In this document: positions 7,739 through 16,296 of the stretch, in pieces
Layout: every line of letters begins with the position of its first letter
Numbering within the stretch: the first letter of the stretch is position 1
NCBI GenBank assembly: GCA_965247355.1
Contig: OZ252011.1
Location: 1,054,001 to 1,118,000, forward strand
Length of the DNA stretch: 64,000 bases
Reading direction: 5' to 3'
Source of the DNA: RHLJ01 sp965247355
GTDB lineage: Bacteria; Bacteroidota; Rhodothermia; Balneolales; Balneolaceae
Translations under genes and position numbers: made by a program
The notes under the pieces: generated by a model
Told to the model about the DNA's origin: nothing
The model's database searches: none
What the model saw: only the letters and a program-made list of their open reading frames with translations

Positions 7739-8890
7739 ATGATCTATCTAATTTACTTTGCAATTGCCTTTTTACTGGCCACTTCAGTGGTACTGATTAG
7801 GAATCTTTTTGAATTTAAAGCATTGAGTAAGGTTGAACCTGTAAATGAATCCGGCGCTCCTTTTGTAAGTATTTGCATTCCCGCACGCAATGAAGAAGCA
7901 GTTATTGAGCGATGCGTAACCAGTGCGCTCAAGCAAGATTATCCAACTTTCGAGGTACTGGTCTTAGATGATAACTCCACCGATAAAACTACCAAAATCC
8001 TGGAACAACTCTCCGGAATCATAACTAATCTGAAGCATCTCAAAGGAGCTCCAAAGCCCAATGATTGGCTTGGTAAACCATGGGCATGTCATCAGTTAGC
8101 TGAAGCAGCAGGTGGACAAATTTTAGTGTTTATTGATGCTGACGTTTGGTTAGAACCGGATGTTATTGCCAAAACCGTAGCCAGACTTCAACATAAAGAT
8201 GCGATTACGGTCTGGCCTCAACAGCATGTAAAAAGCTTCTGGGAGAATATGATAATTCCCATGTTTCTGTTTGCCCTTTATACATTGCTCCCGGCTATCT
8301 ATGTAGAACGTTCTCCACGATGGATGCCTTCATTTCTTAAATCTAAGCTTGATGAAAAATTCGTAGCAGCATGTGGACAGTTTTTTGCGTTCCGTAGATC
8401 TACCTATGATGAAATCGGAGGTCATGAAGCTGTAAAAAATAAAGTAGTTGAGGATATGGAATTGGCGCGGAATCTGAAATCTTCCGGTTTTCTGTTGCAA
8501 ATGCTACATGGAGTTAAAACTGTTCATTGCCGGATGTATACTTCTCATTCAGAAATCTGGAATGGATTTAAAAAGAATTTTCTGGCAGGTTTTGGCAACC
8601 TCTTTGAATTCATGTTTATGGGTATTCTGCATCTTATTGTATTCATACTACCTGTATGTACATTGGTAATTGGAATCATAGATAATGAGCCATCAATAAT
8701 AATTCTCTCAATTATGATATTATCACTCATTTTTATACAGCGAATTATACTCTCGGTGCTTTTTAAGTGGAATCTATTGTACTCCTTCCTCCATCCTTTT
8801 TCTGTACTCTGGTTTCAAATTCTTGGGTTGATTTCAATCCTCAACAAAGCTCTTGGAATCAAATCTTCGTGGAAAGGACGAGAAGTTTGA
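7739..8890 (+). CDS. Family-2 glycosyltransferase, probably carotenoid glycosylating
   Basis: A membrane-anchored GT2 enzyme of 383 residues. N-terminal helix (1-20), then the GT-A fold: VSICIPARNEE (sugar-nucleotide binding), VLVLDDNSTDKT, the metal-binding DAD in FIDADVWLEPD, a GQFFAFRRS loop and the acceptor-site EDMELARNLKSSG. The C-terminal part has three or four membrane helices. This layout matches GT2 enzymes that decorate lipids or carotenoids (CrtQ/CruC-like) in the membrane. Beside a CrtC-like hydratase and a PlsC-like acyltransferase, a carotenoid glucosyl transfer role is reasonable but inferred. Family call sure. Confidence 0.85.
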   Translation: MIYLIYFAIAFLLATSVVLIRNLFEFKALSKVEPVNESGAPFVSICIPARNEEAVIERCVTSALKQDYPTFEVLVLDDNSTDKTTKILEQLSGIITNLKHLKGAPKPNDWLGKPWACHQLAEAAGGQILVFIDADVWLEPDVIAKTVARLQHKDAITVWPQQHVKSFWENMIIPMFLFALYTLLPAIYVERSPRWMPSFLKSKLDEKFVAACGQFFAFRRSTYDEIGGHEAVKNKVVEDMELARNLKSSGFLLQMLHGVKTVHCRMYTSHSEIWNGFKKNFLAGFGNLFEFMFMGILHLIVFILPVCTLVIGIIDNEPSIIILSIMILSLIFIQRIILSVLFKWNLLYSFLHPFSVLWFQILGLISILNKALGIKSSWKGREV

Positions 8891-8953
8891 AATACATAAA
8901 ATTTACATTCCAATCGGTTTCATTTTGTTTGGCAGTTAAACATATTAAGGTAG

Positions 8954-9871
8954 ATGAAAAAGCTGATTGAGAAATATCTGAAATACCTTCAGGTTGAACG
9001 GAACTCTTCCCCACATACGATTATTTCGTACAAAAACGACCTGACTTCTTTTCTCGATTTTTGTACTTCTCAATTTGAATGCGATCCCGAAGATGTTGAT
9101 GTACAACGCATTACACGATTGATCATTCGCCTTTGGCTTGGAGATTTATCTGAGCAGGGACTTTCAAAGAGCTCCATTGCCCGTAAAGTTGCAGCACTCC
9201 GGTCATTTTTTAAATACACTTTTAAACGGGGATACATCACCAAAAATCCCGCACATTTGTTAGTAGTTCCAAAGAAAGATAAATCACTACCAAAAACAGT
9301 AACACCCGAAGATTTAAGTCGGATGTTAGAAAATGTGAATATAGAAACTACAAGAGGACTTCAGGACCGGGCTATTTTAGAAGTATTTTATGGGACAGGA
9401 ATCCGGGTAAGTGAATTGGTTGGATTGAATTTGACAGATTTGGATTTAAGGGCGGGCCAAATCACTGTTAGAGGTAAAGGAAATAAAGAACGAATTGTAC
9501 CCTTAGGTGCTACCGCCAGAGATATATTGAAAGATTTCACCAAAAAAAGAATTGAGTTATATGGCCCAAGAACCAATTCTGATGCCCGAAAAGCATTATT
9601 TTTAGCTGCTAGTGGTCAACGGGCATATGTAAGAGCTGTTCGTTATATGGTTGAAAAATATTTATCCAGAGAAAGTGAAGTAACACAAAAAAGTCCTCAT
9701 GTATTGAGGCACAGTTTTGCTACCCATATGCTGAATAATGGAGCAGATATACGTTTAATTAAAGAATTTTTAGGGCACGCCAATCTGGCGGCCACCCAGG
9801 TTTACACACACACAAGTGTGGAACGGCTAAAAAATGTGTACGAACAAGCACATCCAAGAGCAAAATCATAA
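8954..9871 (+). CDS. xerC: Tyrosine recombinase XerC/XerD
   Basis: A 305-residue site-specific recombinase of the Xer type that resolves chromosome dimers at dif with FtsK. The N-terminal SAM-like core-binding domain (about 1-90, YLQVERNSSPHTIISY) precedes the catalytic domain with the RHRHY set: Arg in GTGIRVSEL (about 151), His and Arg in SPHVLRHSFATHML (about 248-259), His in FLGHANL (about 275) and the Tyr nucleophile in TQVYTHTS (about 284). It is the normal length for Xer and lacks the extra insertion of integron integrases. It leads a same-strand run with hpf and hprK. Whether it is XerC or XerD cannot be settled here. Confidence 0.93.
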   Translation: MKKLIEKYLKYLQVERNSSPHTIISYKNDLTSFLDFCTSQFECDPEDVDVQRITRLIIRLWLGDLSEQGLSKSSIARKVAALRSFFKYTFKRGYITKNPAHLLVVPKKDKSLPKTVTPEDLSRMLENVNIETTRGLQDRAILEVFYGTGIRVSELVGLNLTDLDLRAGQITVRGKGNKERIVPLGATARDILKDFTKKRIELYGPRTNSDARKALFLAASGQRAYVRAVRYMVEKYLSRESEVTQKSPHVLRHSFATHMLNNGADIRLIKEFLGHANLAATQVYTHTSVERLKNVYEQAHPRAKS

Positions 9872-9892
9872 TAGAAAAAAGGAATAAAGACT

Positions 9893-10192
9893 ATGAATAT
9901 CAGATTTACAGCACGCCACTTCGACGCAAGTACAAGCCTAAAGAATTACAGTGAAGATGCTGTTACTAAACTGGAACAGTTTTACGACCGAATAGTAAGT
10001 TGCAGTATTGTACTTGAGCCTCATGCGGATAATGATAATCCCCAACAGGCTGAAATCAGAATTCAAATTCCTAACAAAACACTTACAGCTACAGAAATAG
10101 CTCCAAAATACGAGCAAGCGGTTTTAGCTGCAGTTGATAACCTTTCCCGACAACTGAAGCGATACAAAGAAAAGAAGTTCACCACTCATTAA
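9893..10192 (+). CDS. hpf: Short-form ribosome hibernation-promoting factor (HPF/RaiA)
   Basis: A 99-residue member of the HPF/YfiA family that binds the 30S decoding centre and promotes ribosome dimerisation or inactivation in stationary phase. It starts MNIRFTARHFDASTSLKNY and has the family's beta-alpha-beta-beta-beta-alpha pattern; the C-terminal helix (QLKRYKEKK) carries the conserved basic residues. It lacks the long-form dimerisation domain. It sits 21 bases after xer and 6 bases before hprK, so the three are probably one transcript; hpf and hprK are often neighbours in this phylum. Confidence 0.92.
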   Translation: MNIRFTARHFDASTSLKNYSEDAVTKLEQFYDRIVSCSIVLEPHADNDNPQQAEIRIQIPNKTLTATEIAPKYEQAVLAAVDNLSRQLKRYKEKKFTTH

Positions 10193-10198
10193 TAACGT

Positions 10199-11230
10199 AT
10201 GCCATTTACACCACAACCCGCAATCCCAATTAAAGAAAAAATCTCTGTAAGCTATCTTGTACAGAGGTTAAAGGAAAGAGTACATATAAATCTAGTTTCC
10301 TGTGCGGCAGGTGATTGCGGGGATCACCGATTTGTAACCGAAGCTGATTTAAACAGACCGGGTCTTGCCCTTGCCGGTTACCTTGAACTATTCTCTTATC
10401 AGCGAATACAAGTGATAGGAAATACCGAAACCCAATATTTAGATCACCTGACTGAGGAAGAACAGAAAAAAGCGTTCTCGAATCTTACTCAGTACCAAAT
10501 TCCTGTAATTTTTCTTACAGATGGGAATCAGCTCCCACAATATTTGCTGGATTTAGCAGAAGAAGCGGGAATCCCAATCTTCACCACCCCTTATGAGACT
10601 ACACGATTTATGTTTCTTTTAAGGGACTTTCTGGACGATCAATTCGCTTTACAAACCATGGTACACGGAGCTATGGTGGATGTTTATGGAATTGGAATTT
10701 TAATCGCTGGTAAATCAGGGATCGGAAAAAGTGAAGTAGCACTAGATTTAGTTGAGCGTGGTCATCGTTTGGTTGCAGACGATGTGGTAATGCTCACTAA
10801 AAAAAGCAGCGTTTTAATGGCTTCTGCTACTCAAATGAGTAAACATTTCATGGAGATACGCGGATTGGGGATTGTGGATGTAATGTCGATGTTCGGGATT
10901 CGATCTATTCGTTACCAAAAGAGATTAGAAGTTGTCGTTGAACTTACATTATGGGATGATACGAGCGAAGTAAACCGAACAGGGCTTGATCATGACACCG
11001 TTAATATCATGGATTTAGAAATTCCGTATATCACCCTCCCCATTACCCCGGGAAAAAACATTACGGTAATTGCGGAAGTCATTGCGATGAACCATCTACT
11101 TAAGCATTACGGATATGATCCTGCAATAGCTTTCCAGGATCGTATTCAGTCAAGTATCGCGGAAAAAGCACAGGGTAAAGGCAATTCAATGCAACGTGCT
11201 ATCGAATATTTTGAAGGAGATATCGAGTAA
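10199..11230 (+). CDS. hprK: HPr kinase/phosphorylase
   Basis: Bifunctional Ser kinase and phosphorylase acting on HPr-like proteins. The N-terminal domain (about 1-145) is followed by the kinase domain with Walker A GKSGIGKS (171-178), then LVADDVV and the HprK signature MEIRGLGIVDVMSMFG (about 219-234). The catalytic His that usually precedes the P-loop is seen as MVHGAMVD. The length (343) is slightly above the usual 310-330. No complete PTS is visible here; in this phylum HprK often acts without a sugar PTS, so its target is uncertain. The gene ends an apparent three-gene operon. Confidence 0.94.
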   Translation: MPFTPQPAIPIKEKISVSYLVQRLKERVHINLVSCAAGDCGDHRFVTEADLNRPGLALAGYLELFSYQRIQVIGNTETQYLDHLTEEEQKKAFSNLTQYQIPVIFLTDGNQLPQYLLDLAEEAGIPIFTTPYETTRFMFLLRDFLDDQFALQTMVHGAMVDVYGIGILIAGKSGIGKSEVALDLVERGHRLVADDVVMLTKKSSVLMASATQMSKHFMEIRGLGIVDVMSMFGIRSIRYQKRLEVVVELTLWDDTSEVNRTGLDHDTVNIMDLEIPYITLPITPGKNITVIAEVIAMNHLLKHYGYDPAIAFQDRIQSSIAEKAQGKGNSMQRAIEYFEGDIE

Positions 11231-11258
11231 CATTAGAGTTTTAGCTTACTCTTTGAAG

Positions 11259-11272
11259 AACTCTGCAGAGTT
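11259..11272. repeat. 14-bp perfect palindrome between hprK and the M23 gene
   Basis: AACTCTGCAGAGTT is self-complementary and lies inside a larger pairing (TTAGC at 11241 with GCTAA at 11274). There is no T-run, so it is not a standard terminator. It could be a weak hairpin or a protein-binding site; no function is known. Confidence 0.35.
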
Positions 11273-11304
11273 GCTAACTTAAGCGAGCTTGAAATAATCA
11301 ACCT

Positions 11305-12279
11305 ATGTCTTTAAAAAATCACTACTACTACGACGAGTCGTCTTGTGAATTTATACCGATAACCTATAACCGTAAAGAACAGGTTATCTACAACTTAGCA
11401 ATATGGATTTTGACTGGAGTTGTATTTGCAGGGATCGGGATTATTCTTCTTTCCACTAAGATTGGATCCCCTGCTGAATTGGCTTTAAAAGCTGAAAATG
11501 AAGCTTTATACGCACAACTCGAAAATACTAAACAGGCAATTTCTAACCTTGACCTTCAGTTGGAAGACATAGCTGCTCGTGATAATGAAGTTTATCGTTC
11601 TATTCTTGGGCTTGATGAAATTACTATTGAAGAAAGGCAGGCCGGTATTGGTGGCGCCAATCCTTATGAAGAATTTGATATTTATGAAGAGTCTACCGCA
11701 GACCTTTTAAAATGGACAGCCTCCAAGATTGATAATCTTGAACGAAAGATTGGGATTCAGAATCTGAGTTTTGAAGAAATCAAAAACCAGTATAATAACA
11801 ACAAAGAGAAACTAACCCATATTCCCGCTATCAAACCTGGAAGTGGAATTCTCTTAAGTGGTTTTGGTTTAAGATATCATCCTATTCTTCAGTATAGCCG
11901 ACCTCATAACGGCGTTGATTTCCGTGCAGATATTGGTTCTCCGGTTTATGCTACTGGGGATGGCATTGTTAAATATGCAGGACGAAAAGGTAATCTTGGC
12001 AGAATTGTAATTATAGATCATGGATTTGGTTTTGAAACACTATATGCTCATTTATCGGCATTTAGTTCTGATATTAAGTCTGGTACAAAAGTTGTGAGAG
12101 GACAGGAAATTGCTAAATCAGGAAATACCGGTTTAGTTGAAGGTCCTCACCTTCACTATGAAGTTCATCTAAACAATCGTCCGGTTGATCCCCTCTTCTA
12201 CTTGTTTGCAGATACCTCACCTGAAGAATACATGATGTTCAGACAAATTTCGGAAACGAATACAAACTCTCTCGACTAA
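11305..12279 (+). CDS. M23 family metallopeptidase, membrane-anchored
   Basis: A cell-wall endopeptidase of the LytM/NlpD type (324 residues). A single membrane span (about 30-50, LAIWILTGVVFAGIGIILL) is followed by a coiled coil (about 60-110, repeated Leu/Glu in ENEALYAQLENTKQAI) and the M23 domain (about 190-300). The zinc ligands appear in RPHNGVDFRAD (HxxxD) and GPHLHYEVH (HxH). It probably cuts peptidoglycan cross-links in the periplasm, or regulates amidases if inactive, but here the ligands look complete. A strong terminator follows directly. Confidence 0.92.
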   Translation: MSLKNHYYYDESSCEFIPITYNRKEQVIYNLAIWILTGVVFAGIGIILLSTKIGSPAELALKAENEALYAQLENTKQAISNLDLQLEDIAARDNEVYRSILGLDEITIEERQAGIGGANPYEEFDIYEESTADLLKWTASKIDNLERKIGIQNLSFEEIKNQYNNNKEKLTHIPAIKPGSGILLSGFGLRYHPILQYSRPHNGVDFRADIGSPVYATGDGIVKYAGRKGNLGRIVIIDHGFGFETLYAHLSAFSSDIKSGTKVVRGQEIAKSGNTGLVEGPHLHYEVHLNNRPVDPLFYLFADTSPEEYMMFRQISETNTNSLD

Positions 12280-12285
12280 TTTTTC

Positions 12286-12309
12286 AACCCCATTTTGATG
12301 GGGTTTTTT
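12286..12309 (+). terminator. Rho-independent terminator after the M23 peptidase gene
   Basis: The stem AACCCCAT / ATGGGGTT with a TTTG loop is followed by TTTTTT, seven bases after the stop codon. It is a clear intrinsic terminator. Confidence 0.88.
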
Positions 12310-12377
12310 ATTGCATTTATTTTCAAATTAAGGCTCTTCTTTTCACTTTCTTTGAACTGAACAACAATACTTATACA

Positions 12378-13745
12378 ATGAAAGATATATATCCATTTCT
12401 CTTCGTTCTTTTAATCAGTTTATCAGTTTCTGCTCAGCAACCCATCCCCTCATCATTCGATGAAGATGTAGAATCAATTATAAATGCAGCCATTCAAAGT
12501 GACTTTGGATTCGAGAGGCTTACTTATATGGGAGACACTTTTGGCCCAAGATTCAGCGGTTCTGAGAATCTGGAAAGCTCTATTGACTGGATTGTTGAGG
12601 AAATGAAAGCTGATGGCTTTGATCGCGTGTGGACACAACCCGTGAAAGTACCGCATTGGGTTAGGGGAAAAGAGTCAGTAACATTGAATGTCCCCATCAA
12701 AAGAGAACTACCTATGTTGGGATTGGGTGGAAGTATTGGAACTCCTTCAGAAGGAATTACGGGAGAAGTACTTGTTGTAAAAAGCTTCGAAGAACTGGAA
12801 GAACGTAGCGAAGAAGCAAATGGTAAAATTGTCTTATTCAACGCTAAGTTTACTTCTTACGGACAAACTGTAGCCTATCGGGTAAATGGGGCCTCTGAAG
12901 CTGCCAAGCATGGTGCTATTGCAAGTCTGATAGCCTCTGTAGCTTCTTATTCCATTCAAACTCCTCATACCGGGGTAATGCGTTATGCAGATGGAATCAA
13001 AAAGATTCCTCATGCAGCGATAACAGTTGAAGATGCGCTATTGATGCAACGACTAGCTGATAGAGGAGAAAAACTGGAAGTAACATTGAACATGGAAGCG
13101 CAAACTCTACCGGATGCAGATTCAAGAAATGTGATTGCTGAAATTAAAGGATCAGAATTCCCAGATGAGATAATTGTTCTTGGTGGACATATCGATTCCT
13201 GGGATGTGGGAACCGGCATGATGGATGACGGCGGTGGTTGTGTTGCTGCATGGGAAGCATTGAGATTGATCAAAGAACTTGGCCTGACTCCAAAAAGAAC
13301 CATTCGGGTTGTTCTATGGACAAACGAAGAAAACGGCCTTGCAGGTGCTAATGAATACCGGAGATGGGTTGAGGAAGACGAAAAATCTCTGGATAACCAT
13401 ATTCTTGCAATGGAATCTGATGGAGGAGTTTTTGACCCGATCGGGTTTGGGTTTTCAGGGAGTGATGAGGCTTTCGATATTCTTACAGAAATTGGGGCTC
13501 ACCTTGAATCAATTGAATCCGGTGAAGTTAGTAAAGGTGGTGGTGGCGCTGATATTGGCCCTTTAATGCAAGGTGGAGTTCCCGGAATGGGATTAAGAGT
13601 GGATGGAGAAAAGTACTTCTGGTTCCATCATACTGATGCCGACACCATCGACAAATTAGATATCGATGATTTTAATGAATGTGTGGCTACAATGGCTGCC
13701 TTTGCTTACGGTGTTGCTGATTTAAATATCAGACTCCCCAGGTAA
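12378..13745 (+). CDS. Secreted M28 family peptidase (carboxypeptidase Q-like)
   Basis: A 455-residue exported zinc peptidase. The signal peptide runs to about residue 20 (LLISLSVSAQQ). A protease-associated insert (about 130-230) lies within the M28 fold. Metal ligands are visible: VLGGHIDSWDVGTG (His, Asp bridge), MDDGGG, TNEENGLAGANEY (catalytic Glu-Glu), MESDGG and FHHTDADT (final His). The order matches plasma glutamate carboxypeptidase/CPQ. It likely degrades dipeptides or small peptides in the periplasm or outside. One of three M28 genes in this window. Confidence 0.92.
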   Translation: MKDIYPFLFVLLISLSVSAQQPIPSSFDEDVESIINAAIQSDFGFERLTYMGDTFGPRFSGSENLESSIDWIVEEMKADGFDRVWTQPVKVPHWVRGKESVTLNVPIKRELPMLGLGGSIGTPSEGITGEVLVVKSFEELEERSEEANGKIVLFNAKFTSYGQTVAYRVNGASEAAKHGAIASLIASVASYSIQTPHTGVMRYADGIKKIPHAAITVEDALLMQRLADRGEKLEVTLNMEAQTLPDADSRNVIAEIKGSEFPDEIIVLGGHIDSWDVGTGMMDDGGGCVAAWEALRLIKELGLTPKRTIRVVLWTNEENGLAGANEYRRWVEEDEKSLDNHILAMESDGGVFDPIGFGFSGSDEAFDILTEIGAHLESIESGEVSKGGGGADIGPLMQGGVPGMGLRVDGEKYFWFHHTDADTIDKLDIDDFNECVATMAAFAYGVADLNIRLPR

Positions 13746-13747
13746 CT

Positions 13748-14428
13748 TTACAGGTTGTTAAGAAACTTATTTACGAGTTGATCGGATGCTTTGATAGTTT
13801 TTTTAAGCCACAGTAAAGACAGGTCTTTTTGATACTCCTCTTCAAGCTGCCAGTTCAGTTCAGATTTTCTCAGTCTGGTTGTTAAATCATATAAACAGAT
13901 TGCAGCGCTTACAGAGATATTAAAACTTTCACTAAAACCCGACATCGGAATTTTCACATATCCATCTGCCTGTTCCATAGCGGCTTCACTTAGTCCTTCC
14001 CTTTCAGTCCCAAAGACCAACGCGATTTTTTGACCGATCGGCAATTCATGTAAATTCTGGTCCTGCTCATGAGGAGTTGTTGCTATGACTTTATACCCTT
14101 CATCTCTCAACCTGTCATAACAAACGGAAAGATTATCTATTTCAGATTCATTGTACTTATTTAGTGTGAGCCACTGATGAGCGCCAATTGAAACTGTTCT
14201 TTCGGCATCAAATTCATTCCGGTTTTCGATGATATGAATATCCTGAATCCCAAATCCATCACAACTACGGAGTACAGCATTTGCATTATGCGGTTTATGA
14301 AGGTCTTCAAGTACGACGGTGATATAATTTGTTCTTTGTGATAACACCTTTTGAATGGTCTCCCATCGTGACTCTGTCGTAAAGTCTTTCAAATATTCGA
14401 TGAGTTTATCCCGTGTAACTGAATCCAT
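13748..14428 (-). CDS. trmH: tRNA (guanosine-2'-O-)-methyltransferase TrmH (SpoU family)
   Basis: A SPOUT-class methyltransferase that 2'-O-methylates G18 in tRNA. Seen: the N-terminal TrmH extension (residues 1-35), LEDLHKPHNANAVLRSCDGFG (motif 1), ALVFGTEREGLSEAAM (motif 2) and IPMSGFSESFNISVSAAICLYDL (motif 3, the knot region). I start at ATG 14428 (MDSVTRDK). A longer frame from 14470 would run its first codons through the terminator hairpin of the upstream response-regulator gene and adds nothing conserved. It is convergent with the M28 gene, only 2 bases apart. Confidence 0.92.
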   Translation of the reverse strand: MDSVTRDKLIEYLKDFTTESRWETIQKVLSQRTNYITVVLEDLHKPHNANAVLRSCDGFGIQDIHIIENRNEFDAERTVSIGAHQWLTLNKYNESEIDNLSVCYDRLRDEGYKVIATTPHEQDQNLHELPIGQKIALVFGTEREGLSEAAMEQADGYVKIPMSGFSESFNISVSAAICLYDLTTRLRKSELNWQLEEEYQKDLSLLWLKKTIKASDQLVNKFLNNL

Positions 14429-14435
14429 AATGCAT

Positions 14436-14467
14436 AAAAAAGGCTGTCCCTTAAGAGACAGCCTTTT
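14436..14467 (-). terminator. Intrinsic terminator of the response-regulator gene
   Basis: The stem GGCTGTC (14442-14448) pairs with GACAGCC (14457-14463). Reading the minus strand, the hairpin is followed by six T (complement of 14436-14441), as expected to end the regulator transcript. It lies only 8 bases before the trmH start, so trmH must be expressed by read-through or from a promoter overlapping the hairpin. The plus-strand side also has four T and could work in both directions. Confidence 0.8.
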
Positions 14468-14486
14468 CAATTAAATCATATAAAAA

Positions 14487-15158
14487 TTATTCGCAACGGA
14501 AAGTAAATCCCTTCTTACGGATGGTTTCAATATAGTCCACATCCGAATACTCGCGAATTTTCTTTCTCAAATAGCTGATATATACGTTGATATAATTTGT
14601 TTGAGTATCAAAATGGATATCCCAAACTTTTTCAGCAAGCTCTTCCTGAGTAATAATCTTGTTCTTATTCTTCAGAAAATAAACCAATAAGTTAAACTCA
14701 TTATTGGTTAACTGAACCTTCTCATTATTAATTGAAAATTCTCTTTTGAGGAGGTCTACTTTAAGTTCTCCGCAAGTAAGAAGTTGATCCGTTGCCGACT
14801 CAGTTCTTCTTTGAATAGCCTCCATCCGAGCGATAAGTTCTTCGGTATTGAAAGGCTTTGTCAGATAATCATCGGCTCCAACTTTAAGGCATTTTACCTT
14901 AACATCGGTCTCCTGTTCTCCGGAAAGGATTAATACAGGAGTAGTGATATTCTTATCACGGATACTCTTACAAACTTCGTATCCATCTCCATCAGGCAGC
15001 CCTAAGTCGAGAATTATCATATCAAATTCTCCCTCACTGGCTGCTTTTTCACCGGTTGCAGCGGTGTCTTCAGCATGAACGGAATTTCCGTTGTGCTCTA
15101 AAACAGCTTTTACCAGCGTTCTTACAGAGGGATCGTCTTCTACAACTAAAATATTCAT
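14487..15158 (-). CDS. OmpR/PhoB-type response regulator
   Basis: A two-component transcription factor of 223 residues. The receiver domain (1-120) has the acidic pair EDD (7-9), phosphoacceptor Asp51 in IILDLGLPDGDGYEV, a Ser-containing switch region (LILSGEQ) and Lys in DYLTKPFNTEEL. The winged-helix DNA-binding domain (about 128-221) contains LTNNEFNLLVYFLKNKNK and YINVYISYLRKKI. No sensor kinase gene is adjacent, so the partner is unknown; the GAF kinase at 17559 is a nearby candidate only by distance. It is followed by its own terminator. Confidence 0.93.
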   Translation of the reverse strand: MNILVVEDDPSVRTLVKAVLEHNGNSVHAEDTAATGEKAASEGEFDMIILDLGLPDGDGYEVCKSIRDKNITTPVLILSGEQETDVKVKCLKVGADDYLTKPFNTEELIARMEAIQRRTESATDQLLTCGELKVDLLKREFSINNEKVQLTNNEFNLLVYFLKNKNKIITQEELAEKVWDIHFDTQTNYINVYISYLRKKIREYSDVDYIETIRKKGFTFRCE

Positions 15159-15292
15159 TCGCTAAGTCCTAAAACATACAATGTGAGTTGCGCTAATCGT
15201 ACGCATTTATTGGCTTCCAATCAATAGATATATTAGAAAAAACCAACAAACATTAGAACAGACTCCATTGGTTGATTTCATTACTCTTTAAA

Positions 15293-16147
15293 TCAGAACT
15301 CTAAACTTCTCAGATAATCATGTCCGGCCCTCACATTCTTTAAGGGAGCGTCTGTTCTTTCATCTTCTACAAAGTAGTATTCATAGCCTGATATTTGCTG
15401 ATTTTCCAGAATAGTTTTGAAATCAACAATTCCTGTCCCTATCGTAGTTTGGTCTAATTCTTCGTTTGCGTCCTTAATATGAAATCCCATAAAACGACCG
15501 GGATACTTATTAATAATTTTCATTGGATCGTGCCCTGCTCTTACTACCCAATATAAATCGAGCTGAAAATCTACTAATTCAGGATCCGTACCTTCAATCA
15601 ATATCTCTAACGGAATTCTTCCGTCTTCTGTAAGCGCAAACTCAAAGTCATGGTTATGATATCCAAACCCAATTCCTGCCTCTTTGAATAAAGCCCCAAC
15701 TTCATTTAGGTTTTGTGCCAATGCATCGTAATCACTTCTCAAATCATTATTAATCCATGGTATAATAACGTAATCCAAACCCGCTTCTTTAGCAGCTTCA
15801 ATCATTTGGGGAGCTTCCTCTGCTGTAAAATAAGTAGCGTGAGAAGTTACCAGCTTCATACCATGACCTTCGACAATGGCTTTGTAGGTAGCAGGTTCCA
15901 TATCGAATAGCATACCGTCGGTATTCAATCCGTAAGCCTCAATCTGGTTAAACCCTATGTCAGATAATGCTGCCAGCGTTGAGTCAAAATTTTGAGAAAG
16001 TTGATTACGAACTGAGTAAACCTGAACTCCAATCATCTTCTCATCTTTTTGTTCTTCCGGAGCGGGTTTTTGATTTGTACAAGCAGTCATTATAAAAAGT
16101 AGAGCAAATAAAAAGATAAGCGTTGTTGAAGCATTAAAGGAATTCAT
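15293..16147 (-). CDS. Sugar phosphate isomerase/epimerase-like lipoprotein
   Basis: A 284-residue protein with a lipoprotein signal (lipobox ending MTAC, Cys23) and a xylose-isomerase-like TIM barrel (AP endonuclease 2 family). Seen: GVQVYSVRNQL, IGFNQIEAYG, the metal-ligand stretches FGYHNHDFEF and DFQLDLYWVVRAG, and MGFHIKDA. It is probably attached to the outer membrane facing the periplasm and acts on a sugar or sugar derivative. Such lipoprotein versions are common in Bacteroidota and usually lack a known substrate. Monocistronic. Confidence 0.88.
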   Translation of the reverse strand: MNSFNASTTLIFLFALLFIMTACTNQKPAPEEQKDEKMIGVQVYSVRNQLSQNFDSTLAALSDIGFNQIEAYGLNTDGMLFDMEPATYKAIVEGHGMKLVTSHATYFTAEEAPQMIEAAKEAGLDYVIIPWINNDLRSDYDALAQNLNEVGALFKEAGIGFGYHNHDFEFALTEDGRIPLEILIEGTDPELVDFQLDLYWVVRAGHDPMKIINKYPGRFMGFHIKDANEELDQTTIGTGIVDFKTILENQQISGYEYYFVEDERTDAPLKNVRAGHDYLRSLEF

Positions 16148-16296
16148 GATTTATTGGTTAGAAATATATCGGTTAGAATTAGTAAAAAGAATATAGTAAT
16201 TCTTTACAAAGTTGACGAAGACATTGAATTCCGTGATTGGGTTTTGAAGTGAATCCTCTTACTTTCAGATGTCGATCATAATCTAATTATTATTAC

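Noticed and set aside
8954..9871. Tyrosine recombinase as the integrase for the cassette-like regions
   Set aside because: It has normal Xer length and motifs, lacks the extra insertion typical of integron integrases, is linked to hpf-hprK and lies 16 kb or more away from the cassettes.
12524..13303. Minus-strand frames inside the M28 peptidase gene
   Set aside because: They are antisense shadows of a well-supported gene with a signal peptide and metal ligands.
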